From: Armatimonadetes bacterium UBA5352
GTDB lineage: Bacteria; Armatimonadota; Zipacnadia; Zipacnadales; UBA5352
DNA length: 31,810 nt
Reading direction: 5' to 3'
Assembly (NCBI GenBank): GCA_002411015.1
Contig: DHPY01000101.1
Location: 1 to 31,810, forward strand
Shown piece by piece: positions 1 through 6,715 of the stretch. The notes under the pieces are model-generated. The model was given only the letters and a program-made list of their open reading frames with translations. It was not told where the DNA came from and searched no databases. Positions within the stretch are counted from its first letter, which is position 1. Every line of letters starts with the position of its first letter. Made by a program: the position numbers and the translations under genes.

Positions 1-1498
1 GGGAGGGGGCCGGGGGGAGGGGCGCGCCCGGGAACACCAGCGTCACCTTCGTCCCCTCGCCGGGCCGGCTGCTCACCTGGCACGTGCCGCCCAGTATCTC
101 CGTGTGGCTGCGCACGCTGCCCAGGCCGAAGCCGGCGTCGTACGCTCCGACCGCCTCAGGATCGAAGCCCTGCCCGGAGTCGCCCACCGTGATGCACAGA
201 CTGCCGTCATCCCGCCGGGTCGCACACACGCGTGCGTGGTCCACCTTCGCATGCTTGGTCACATTGAAAAGTAGTTCGCGCACCGCACGGAAGATGCTCG
301 TCTCCACATCCCGGTCATGATGGTCAACGTCTCCGGAGACCGTCACCTCCACGTTCAGCCCGTGGCGCTCGCGCATGTGCTCGCCAAGCCATGCCAGCGC
401 GCCACCAAGACCGCGCTCGGAGACCACCTTCGGGCTGACCTCCACCGCCAGGCAGCGGCACTGCTCGATGGCCCCAGCGAGGTACTCATCCACTTGCGCC
501 AGCGCGTCCGCTGATCCCTCCGGTACTGCGGCGGCCATCTGCAGACGCATGCGCGAGGCCGCCAGAAGCTGCTGGAGATCATCGTGGAGAACCGATGCCA
601 GCCTCTCGCGCTCACGGTGCTCCGCCTGCGAGAGCTCAGCGGCGAGTGTCCGCACCTGCGCCGTGCGCTCAAGCACCCGCTCCTCAAGCGTCTGGTTCAT
701 CGCGGCGAGCTGCCCCTGCGACCGCCGGAGCTCGTCCTCACGACGGGTGAGATCGCGGAACAGGACCTGATAGGGCCGCCGCAGATTCTCGGCCACCGTT
801 GCCTTGTAGAGCAGGTAGAATGCCACGAGCTTCAGATAGTGCCCGATCAGGTTCGTGAGGCCATAGGGGTCGGTGTAGAGTGTGAATGCCAACTCGGCCA
901 ATAGTGTGCTGATGATCGAGCCGATGAGGAGCCAGAGCACCGTGCGGTCGAACTCCCGCCGGCGCGCGAGAATGAGCCCTGCCGAGAGCAGGAGCAGGGC
1001 GGAGATCACGTACTCCGCGATGATCTTGAAGGGCGTCAGCCGCTGGATGCTGTCATCGAATGCCATCGGGAAGATGTCCCAGGCAAAGATGGACAGCATG
1101 ATGAGCGTCACGAGGGCGCTGTAGCCGGCGAACGCGATGCGCACGTTGAACTTCCGGCGCAGGAAGATCGGGGAGGTCAGCAGGATAAGCGCCTGCATCA
1201 GGCGCGCCGCCACCCAAAGCTGCGTCGGTGGATCCGTGCCAAGATCGCCGAAAACGCCCATCCCGCGGAAGACGAGGGTGTGCAGGAGGTCAAGAAGCGC
1301 CACGAAGCCGTAGCCCATGGCAATCCAGAGGAGGAAGTGACGCTCAACGAAGAAGCGCGCGTTCCACGTGAGCATCAGTAATGCCGCGGCAACCGCCACG
1401 CTGAAGATCTCCACCAGGCTGTGGAAGAGCAGGTAACTGTGGATTTGAGCTTCGTATAGACCAGCGAGCAGCAGCGCGTAGGCCACTGCCCGCAGCAT
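1..1498 (-). CDS. MASE3 sensor histidine kinase (3' end beyond window)
   Basis: Inner-membrane sensor kinase of the HisKA_3 (NarL/DegS-like) class, which autophosphorylates on His and passes phosphate to a response regulator. I translated the minus strand from the ATG at 1498; the frame stays open to base 1, so the C-terminus is cut by the window. Residues 1 to about 240 are hydrophobic, with the MASE3-type pattern of a phenylalanine-histidine start, WNAR, LLDLLHT and a GMGVF loop. A linker follows from about 240 to 295. The H-box LHDDLQQLLAASR has phosphoacceptor His305. The ATPase domain shows N-box ELLFNVTKHAK (Asn412), DSGQGFD (Asp440) and GLGSVRSHTEILGG. No PAS domain or response regulator is seen inside the window. 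It lies 60 bp downstream of the isomerase gene on the same strand and may be co-transcribed. The MASE3 ligand is unknown. Class assignment is firm. Confidence 0.85.
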   Translation of the reverse strand, partial: MLRAVAYALLLAGLYEAQIHSYLLFHSLVEIFSVAVAAALLMLTWNARFFVERHFLLWIAMGYGFVALLDLLHTLVFRGMGVFGDLGTDPPTQLWVAARLMQALILLTSPIFLRRKFNVRIAFAGYSALVTLIMLSIFAWDIFPMAFDDSIQRLTPFKIIAEYVISALLLLSAGLILARRREFDRTVLWLLIGSIISTLLAELAFTLYTDPYGLTNLIGHYLKLVAFYLLYKATVAENLRRPYQVLFRDLTRREDELRRSQGQLAAMNQTLEERVLERTAQVRTLAAELSQAEHRERERLASVLHDDLQQLLAASRMRLQMAAAVPEGSADALAQVDEYLAGAIEQCRCLAVEVSPKVVSERGLGGALAWLGEHMRERHGLNVEVTVSGDVDHHDRDVETSIFRAVRELLFNVTKHAKVDHARVCATRRDDGSLCITVGDSGQGFDPEAVGAYDAGFGLGSVRSHTEILGGTCQVSSRPGEGTKVTLVFPGAPLPPAPS

Positions 1499-1505
1499 GA
1501 CTCCC

Positions 1506-1541
1506 GTTGTCTGACGTGAAGGCAGGATGCCTGCCGACAAC
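1506..1541 (-). promoter_or_regulatory. Stem-loop in the isomerase-kinase gap
   Basis: GTTGTC (1506-1511) pairs with GACAAC (1536-1541), and inside it GGCAGG ATG CCTGCC (1521-1535) forms a perfect 6-bp stem. The structure fills most of the 60 bases between the isomerase stop and the kinase start. No T-run follows on the minus strand, so it looks more like an mRNA structure or attenuator than an intrinsic terminator. Confidence 0.4.
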
Positions 1542-1558
1542 CCGGTGCCCTCCCTGCG

Positions 1559-2410
1559 CTACGAGCCGGGCTGCTCCCCGAGCAGCCTCGTAAGGTAGTT
1601 GTGGGCCTCAACAAGCTTCTCTTCAGTGGTTATGCCGACCGGCGCCGTGCAGTAGCCGCCCCGGAAGTCCTCGAGGTTGATATAGCCATCATATCCGTAC
1701 TCGCGCAGCGTCGCAATGATCTCCTCGAAGTTGGCGAGACCATGCTCCAGCGACGCGTTGTCCCACTTCCACGTGCCGCTCTCGTCCTGGAACCACGCCA
1801 TGTTCTTTGCGTGAACATGCGCGAGGTATGGGCCGAGGATCTCGATCCCCATGCGCCAGCGTTCCATGCCCTCGATTACCATGTTGCCCGGATCGAGGAT
1901 GGCGCCTACGTGCTCGGGGTCGAAGTGCTCGAGGATGCGCATGGCCGCCGAGGCCGACGGGCAGATCGTGTTCGCGTGGATCTCAATCAGCGCCTTAACG
2001 CCGTGGTCGGCGGCCATCGTCTCTATGGTCCGATAGTTTCTGACGACAGTCTCGCGAAGTTGCCCGTAGTGCGCCGAACCATCGTAGTGAGCGGAACCGA
2101 TCCGGAGCATCGGCGCGCCCATCGCCACGGCGCCCTTCATCAGCCGCTCGATCTTCTCGAAGTCGCCGGTATCGGAGCTGCTGCCAAGTGACGGGATATC
2201 GAGGCCGTGACGCTCCGCAACCTCCCGGGCACGAGGCGCGTCCTCCTCGAGGTGCTCGAGGCTCACATGCCACTGCTCGCCGGAATCGAAGACACGGTCG
2301 GGGTAGCCGATAGTCCACTCGACACCCGTGTAGCCGATCTCGGCGATCTTCGCGGCAGCATCCTCGCGGCGGTAGTCTGGCAGCACGATGGAGTACACGC
2401 CAAGTTTCAT
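1559..2410 (-). CDS. Sugar phosphate isomerase/epimerase-like TIM barrel protein
   Basis: A 283-residue protein of the AP-endonuclease-2/xylose-isomerase-like superfamily, which usually isomerises or epimerises sugars or inositol derivatives in the cytoplasm using a divalent metal. It starts MKLGVYSIVLPDYRRE and carries the metal-ligand pattern of the fold: Glu143 (LIEIHA), Asp173 (ILDPGN), His198/His200 (HVHAKN) and Glu247 (NLEDF). The ATG at 2410 is preferred because GGGAGG lies about 9 bases upstream and the protein then begins at the first strand of the barrel; the frame remains open further upstream to 2590 but that extension has no family likeness. It is divergent from holB across 182 bp and lies 60 bp before the histidine kinase. 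The substrate cannot be told from sequence. Confidence 0.8.
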   Translation of the reverse strand: MKLGVYSIVLPDYRREDAAAKIAEIGYTGVEWTIGYPDRVFDSGEQWHVSLEHLEEDAPRAREVAERHGLDIPSLGSSSDTGDFEKIERLMKGAVAMGAPMLRIGSAHYDGSAHYGQLRETVVRNYRTIETMAADHGVKALIEIHANTICPSASAAMRILEHFDPEHVGAILDPGNMVIEGMERWRMGIEILGPYLAHVHAKNMAWFQDESGTWKWDNASLEHGLANFEEIIATLREYGYDGYINLEDFRGGYCTAPVGITTEEKLVEAHNYLTRLLGEQPGS

Positions 2411-2592
2411 GTTGGAGAACCTCCCGGCAAAGATAGGACGCTGGTGTTCATAGTGCGTTGACAGGTCTCTTGAATCGGATGCTTCGCCGGCTACATCGGC
2501 GTTACCTTCAGGTGTGCCGCAACCCGGCGATGCGTGATTGAGGCTCCTTCGCATGCAGGACAAACCGCGCACGATGAGGAAATGACACACCT
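2411..2592. promoter_or_regulatory. Divergent intergenic region, isomerase / holB
   Basis: These 182 bases must hold promoters for both directions. On the minus strand TTCAAG followed 16 bases later by TATGAA is a weak sigma-70-like match. On the plus strand TTGACA (2458-2463) is a perfect -35 hexamer but has no recognisable -10 at 16-18 bases. I see no operator repeat. Confidence 0.3.
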
Positions 2593-3834
2593 ATGCCTTT
2601 CGCTGAGATCGTCGGACACGACCATCAGATCGCTCTTCTCCAGCAGGCCATCGCGGCCGGCCGGATTCCCAACGCCTACCTCTTCGTCGGCCCGCCCAAC
2701 ATCGGGAAGACCCTCGTCGCGCATGAGTTCGCGAGCGCGATCAACTGCGAGCGCCTGCCGGAGGCCCTCAGCCCCGAACAGGCGGAAGCCTGCGGCCAAT
2801 GCCATAGCTGCCTGCGGATCGCCCAGGGCAACCACCCGGACCTGCAGATCCTGCGGCCCGCGGTGCGCGTGGAGGTCAAGCCCGCCGCCGATGAGGGCGG
2901 CAAGCGCGGTGAGCCGAGGGCCCGCACGGTGAGCCGAGAGGTCTACGTCGAGCTTCCGGATGCGCTCATCTACACGGAGCAGGTCGAGCGGCTCATCCAG
3001 CATCTCTCCGCCAAGCCGGCGCTCGCGCGGCGCAAGATCGTCATCATCTGCTCGGCGGAGCGGATGCACATTGACGGCGCGAACAAGCTCCTGAAGACGC
3101 TGGAGGAGCCCCCGCCGCGCACGACCTTCGTGCTCGCCACCGCGAACCCGTCGCGTCTGCTGGATACGATCATCTCACGCTGCCAGACGATCAAGTTCCA
3201 CCCGCTCTCGCCGCAGGCGCTGGCGGAGACGCTGCGCGAGCGCTTCCCGGGGGAGGACGATAGCCACCGCGACGCCGCCGTGGCGATGGCCGGCGGACGC
3301 TTCGGCCGGGCGAAGTGGCTGCTCGAGGCGCCGGACGTCCTGGCGCTGCGCAATGAGCTGCTCGACCTCGTGGCCGCCACCGCCGAGGCCCCGCTGGTGG
3401 AGTGCCTGCGGATGGGCGAGCGGCTGGCCGCGGCGCCGCAGCGCTGGTGGGAGGCGGCAGAGGCCGCCGAGGCCGCGGGCGGCCAGGGCTCCGACGAGGA
3501 TCGCCGGATGCGCGCGGAGGCGCTGGAGACGCTCGGGAAGAACAGCCCCGACCGCATCAGCCGCATCCAGATGAACGAGCTTCTCGACGTCCTGCAGACG
3601 TGGTTCCGTGACCTCACGCTGCTGCGCGCGGAGCCGTCCTCGGCACTTGTGCTCAACGCCGACCGGGCCGATGAGCTGAGCCATCTGGCCGGGCAGTACT
3701 CGCCGGAGGGGCTCGTCTGGGCCTCGGAGGTCATAGAGGATGTGCGCTCGGACCTGATGCGCCATAACGCGAACTTCGGCCTGGCGTGCCAGGTCCTGAT
3801 GGTGAAGCTCATCGCCGCCGCGCGCCGCCGCTGA
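2593..3834 (+). CDS. holB: DNA polymerase III delta-prime subunit
   Basis: Clamp-loader subunit of the replicative DNA polymerase, an AAA+ protein that works with DnaX and delta to load the sliding clamp. The 413-residue sequence begins with the family signature FAEIVGHDHQIALLQQAI. Walker A is GPPNIGKT (33-40). A zinc module is formed by Cys52, Cys67, Cys70 and Cys73. A Walker-B-like segment IVIICSAERM (149-158) is followed by NKLLKTLEEPP and the SRC motif at 195-197. An Ala/Arg-rich insertion at about 280-305 separates the AAA+ lid from the C-terminal collar. The ATG at 2593 gives the standard N-terminus; its ribosome site (GAGGAAA) is rather far upstream, about 10-13 bases. It is the first gene of a tight four-gene plus-strand operon. 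A DnaX identity is less likely because of length and the weak Walker B. Confidence 0.9.
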   Translation: MPFAEIVGHDHQIALLQQAIAAGRIPNAYLFVGPPNIGKTLVAHEFASAINCERLPEALSPEQAEACGQCHSCLRIAQGNHPDLQILRPAVRVEVKPAADEGGKRGEPRARTVSREVYVELPDALIYTEQVERLIQHLSAKPALARRKIVIICSAERMHIDGANKLLKTLEEPPPRTTFVLATANPSRLLDTIISRCQTIKFHPLSPQALAETLRERFPGEDDSHRDAAVAMAGGRFGRAKWLLEAPDVLALRNELLDLVAATAEAPLVECLRMGERLAAAPQRWWEAAEAAEAAGGQGSDEDRRMRAEALETLGKNSPDRISRIQMNELLDVLQTWFRDLTLLRAEPSSALVLNADRADELSHLAGQYSPEGLVWASEVIEDVRSDLMRHNANFGLACQVLMVKLIAAARRR

Positions 3835-3858
3835 CCTCGAGGAAGTGAACTGCACCGG

Positions 3859-4377
3859 ATGCCTGCGCCAAGAGAGGTCGCACTGATCCGCGGAATCCTT
3901 CAGTGCACCTTCGCACTGCTGGCCGCGGCGAGCTTCGGCGGCTGGGTGGTCAGTCTCGGCATGTTCATCGGCAAGACGGTGGACATCGCGATGCTCATGA
4001 CCGCGTTCTGGGTCGTCACCGCGCTCTACGGCCTGCTGGCCCTCGCGGTCGGCAGCGCGGTGGGGCGCCGTCAGGGCGAGCGCGGCATCGCGGCGGCGGT
4101 GCTCGGAGCGCTGCTTGCCTGGGGGATCCTGGAGATCTTCCTCTTTCTGTACCAGATCGGCTCGATTGAGATGCGGGTGCCGCTGATCGTAGGTGTTGCG
4201 ATGAGCGCCGTGGGTGCGCTGATCAGCACCCTCCGACCCGCGGACCGCGAGGGGCTGCGGGCAGAGCTTGAGGAGGAGATGGCGGAGTTGCAGCGTGATG
4301 AGCACGCCGCCCCTCCCCCACCGATGATCACCATGCCCTCAAGAACCGGAGGAGAAAGCGATGGAACAGTGCCGTGA
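3859..4377 (+). CDS. Four-helix integral membrane protein of unknown function
   Basis: I do not recognise the family. The 172-residue protein has four predicted transmembrane helices at about 14-36, 44-66, 77-99 and 107-125. A short basic loop (GRRQGERG) lies between helices 2 and 3. An acidic cytoplasmic-looking tail follows, starting with a Glu-rich amphipathic helix (LRAELEEEMAELQRDE) and ending in a Pro/Ser-rich stretch. No catalytic motif is visible. It lies 24 bp after holB, and its last 17 bases overlap the start of the hydrolase gene, so the four genes are surely one transcript and hydrolase translation may be coupled. The overlap region carries the GGAGGAG ribosome site of the next gene, which explains the low-complexity tail. 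Confidence 0.7.
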   Translation: MPAPREVALIRGILQCTFALLAAASFGGWVVSLGMFIGKTVDIAMLMTAFWVVTALYGLLALAVGSAVGRRQGERGIAAAVLGALLAWGILEIFLFLYQIGSIEMRVPLIVGVAMSAVGALISTLRPADREGLRAELEEEMAELQRDEHAAPPPPMITMPSRTGGESDGTVP

Positions 4378-5125
4378 ACTTAGGATCGGCGGCGAGCGCA
4401 TCGCGGCGAGTCTGCACGTGCCCGAGCGGACGCCCGCGCCGGGGGTCGTGATGTGCCACGGTTTCACCGGCCACCGCATCGAGGCGCACTTCCTCTTCGT
4501 GAAGGCCGCTCGAGCCTTCTGCGAGGCCGGCCTCAATGTCCTGCGCTTCGACTTCCGCGGCTCGGGTGAGAGCGACGGGCTCTTCCGCGAGATGACCATC
4601 GACGGGGAGATCGCTGACGCGCTCGTAGCGCTGGAGGCGCTGCGGAGCGAGCCCACGGTCCTGCGCGATCGCGTGGGTCTGCTCGGCCTGAGCCTTGGCG
4701 GACTGGTCGCCTCCTGTGCCAGCGGGCGAGCCGGCGACGTGCGCGCGCTGGCGCTCTGGTCGGCCGTCGCCGACCTCGAGGCGATCGCACGCTCGCGATG
4801 GGAGGTCCCCGCCGATGTTGATAGCATCTCGCCGGACTTCGTGAGGGAGATCGGCCCACATGAGATCGGCGCCGGCTTCGCCCGCGACAGCCTCCGGATC
4901 AAGCCCCTGGAGGAGGTCGCGGGGCACTCAGGCCCGGTGCTGATCGTGCACGGGACGAACGATCAGTCGGTGCCGCTCGACGATGCACATCGCTACATGG
5001 AGGCCATCCCCTCGGGCCAGGCGACGCTGCGTGTCATCGAGGACGCCGACCACACCTACTCAACGGTCGCGCTGGAGGAAGAGGTCATCGGCCTCACCCG
5101 CGACTGGCTGATCAAGCAACTCTGA
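4361..5125 (+). CDS. Alpha/beta hydrolase (esterase/acylhydrolase type)
   Basis: A 254-residue serine hydrolase without signal peptide, so cytoplasmic. It has the oxyanion-region HGFTG (33-37), FDFRGSGESDG (63-73), the nucleophile elbow GLSLGG with Ser111, the acid in HGTNDQSVP (Asp201) and the base in DADHTY (His231). This arrangement and length match the feruloyl/cinnamoyl esterase-like branch of the alpha/beta hydrolase fold, which hydrolyses carboxylic esters; some relatives are peptidase-like. A strong GGAGGAG lies about 6 bases before the ATG at 4361. It overlaps the membrane protein by 17 bp and is followed 17 bp later by a TIM-barrel isomerase-like gene, which may hint at catabolism of sugar esters, but that is only inference. 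Confidence 0.85.
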   Translation: MEQCRELRIGGERIAASLHVPERTPAPGVVMCHGFTGHRIEAHFLFVKAARAFCEAGLNVLRFDFRGSGESDGLFREMTIDGEIADALVALEALRSEPTVLRDRVGLLGLSLGGLVASCASGRAGDVRALALWSAVADLEAIARSRWEVPADVDSISPDFVREIGPHEIGAGFARDSLRIKPLEEVAGHSGPVLIVHGTNDQSVPLDDAHRYMEAIPSGQATLRVIEDADHTYSTVALEEEVIGLTRDWLIKQL

Positions 5126-5142
5126 GCGCGAGGAGCGCTGAC

Positions 5143-6030
5143 ATGCCACCCGCGGAGAGTGCGACCACCCGTCTCGGCTTCAACACAGCTTCGCTCTTCG
5201 GCTATGAGCTGGATCAGGCGCTGGGGGTCGGCTTCGGCCTCGGCTTCAGATGCGTTGAGGTGCTCGCTTTCGAGGGCTACCGGAACGCGGCGGGCCAGAT
5301 CGCGGGCCTGTTCTACGACCGGCTCTCGCAGGCGGAGATCGAGGGCCTCGCCGAGCGCCTGCAGCGCTTCGATCGGGTAGCAGTGCACGCGCCCTTCTGG
5401 GATGTCCTGCCCTTCTCCCCGAACGCCTGCGTTCGCGAGGCTACGCGCGATCAGCTCCGGAAGACGCTCACGGTCGCGGGCACCATCGGCGCCGAGACGG
5501 TCACCACGCACGTCATCCCGCGATTGGGCTACGCCTTCGAGGAGATCCGGGCCGATGTTGTCGCGCTCTACCGCGAGCTCGGCGACGTCGCCGCCGCGGC
5601 AGAGGTCACCCTCACGATCGAGACCGGCTATCCGCGCGAGATTGAGGAGTTCGCGGGGCTGGTGCATGAGATCGGCCATCCGGCGGTGGGAGCGAACGTG
5701 GATGTCGGGCACCTGCGGGGGCTGCTGACCGAGGCTGAGCGCGAGCCCGAGGCGCTTGCCCACGCCTATAGCCGGCTCCTGGCGCGGCATGTGGAGTCGC
5801 TCGGCGACCGGGTCTACCACGTGCATCTGCACGATGTGCGGCCGGAGGGCGTGCGCGATCACCGCGAAGCCGGCACGGGGATCATCGACTACGAAGCGCT
5901 CTTCCGGATGCTGGCGGCCCGCGAGTACCGGGGGCTGCTGTGCTTCGAGCTTGAGGAGCCGGAGCCTGTAGAGGCGCTGGCGCGCAGCCGGGAGGTTGTG
6001 CTGCGGGCGATGGAGGCTGCGGGGCTGTAG
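5143..6030 (+). CDS. Second sugar phosphate isomerase/epimerase-like TIM barrel protein
   Basis: A 295-residue cytoplasmic protein of the xylose-isomerase-like TIM barrel superfamily, probably metal dependent. The visible ligand pattern is Glu160 (TIETGYP), Asp187 (NVDVGH), the His cluster YHVHLHD (226-230) and Glu269 (CFELEEP). It begins after a short Ser/Thr-rich leader with LGFNTASLFGYELDQAL, the typical first strand. GAGGAG lies about 8 bases before the ATG at 5143. It is the last gene of the holB operon and ends 13 bases from the converging unknown gene at 6044. It is not a close copy of the isomerase at 1559-2410: motifs agree only at the ligand residues. Specific reaction unknown. Confidence 0.8.
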   Translation: MPPAESATTRLGFNTASLFGYELDQALGVGFGLGFRCVEVLAFEGYRNAAGQIAGLFYDRLSQAEIEGLAERLQRFDRVAVHAPFWDVLPFSPNACVREATRDQLRKTLTVAGTIGAETVTTHVIPRLGYAFEEIRADVVALYRELGDVAAAAEVTLTIETGYPREIEEFAGLVHEIGHPAVGANVDVGHLRGLLTEAEREPEALAHAYSRLLARHVESLGDRVYHVHLHDVRPEGVRDHREAGTGIIDYEALFRMLAAREYRGLLCFELEEPEPVEALARSREVVLRAMEAAGL

Positions 6031-6043
6031 GCGGAGGTTGCGC

Positions 6044-6625
6044 TCAGCTCAGGTGCAGCGTGTGGAGCCCGAGCTTCTCCCGCCACGGCTGGTCCATCCC
6101 GACGAAGTAGCGCTCGCGCACGAGGTTGGCCGCCTTGCGGTAGCACTCCCCGTAGTCGGAGACGTTACGGATCCTGAGCGTCTCGTGATGATGGTAGACG
6201 AACCCGAGCGGGGCGGCCATTGGGGTCTCGCCGAACTCCGACTCGGCTGAGGAGAGGATCATGTCGCGGGCGCGGGCGATCGCGAGGCGGCTGATCCGGG
6301 ACTGGATCCACTCGAACGGATAGTTGCTCGAGTAGTACTCCGCGACCTCATTCGCCCTGGCCTGCAGCCCCGGCCGGAGCGCAATGGTGTACAGCAGCAT
6401 CAGCCGCAGGAAGAACTGCTCCTCCTCGGTGTGCTTCGGAAGCAGCAGCATCCTGCGGCCGCGGATGACCTTGTTGAAGGCCCCCTCGGCCGCTGTGCGG
6501 CTGCGATGCGTGGAACTGAGGTCGGTGAGCTGCGCCTTCACCCAGCTCTCGGTCTGGGCGTTCACGTGCTCGATGACCTGCCGGGTACGCTCGTTGCGCA
6601 ACTCGACGCGTGTGGCCCTGGCCAT
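6044..6625 (-). CDS. Unknown 193-residue soluble protein
   Basis: I do not recognise this protein. It has no signal peptide or membrane helix and looks mostly alpha-helical and basic: an N-terminal helix rich in Arg and Glu (RVELRNERTRQVIEHV), a basic FNKVIRGRRMLLLPKHTEEE segment (50-69), a hydrophobic helix (70-83), and an aromatic region with NYPFEWIQ (101-108) and VYHHHETLRIRN (143-154). The three consecutive histidines and Cys161 could bind metal but nothing proves it. The ATG at 6625 has GGGGG about 9 bases upstream. It is the last gene of the minus-strand run, 90 bp after the spermidine-synthase-like gene and convergent with the isomerase. Codon use resembles its neighbours, so a real gene is likely. 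Confidence 0.65.
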   Translation of the reverse strand: MARATRVELRNERTRQVIEHVNAQTESWVKAQLTDLSSTHRSRTAAEGAFNKVIRGRRMLLLPKHTEEEQFFLRLMLLYTIALRPGLQARANEVAEYYSSNYPFEWIQSRISRLAIARARDMILSSAESEFGETPMAAPLGFVYHHHETLRIRNVSDYGECYRKAANLVRERYFVGMDQPWREKLGLHTLHLS

Positions 6626-6715
6626 GACGATTATCCCCCAGATCGGTGCGGCGAGTTCGGCAGTGACCGTAACGGATGGGCCGCCAGACAGAGGACTTCG
6701 GCGCGCGCTCAGCCG

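Noticed and set aside
2458..2463. TTGACA as promoter for holB
   Set aside because: No -10-like hexamer occurs at 16-18 bases downstream.
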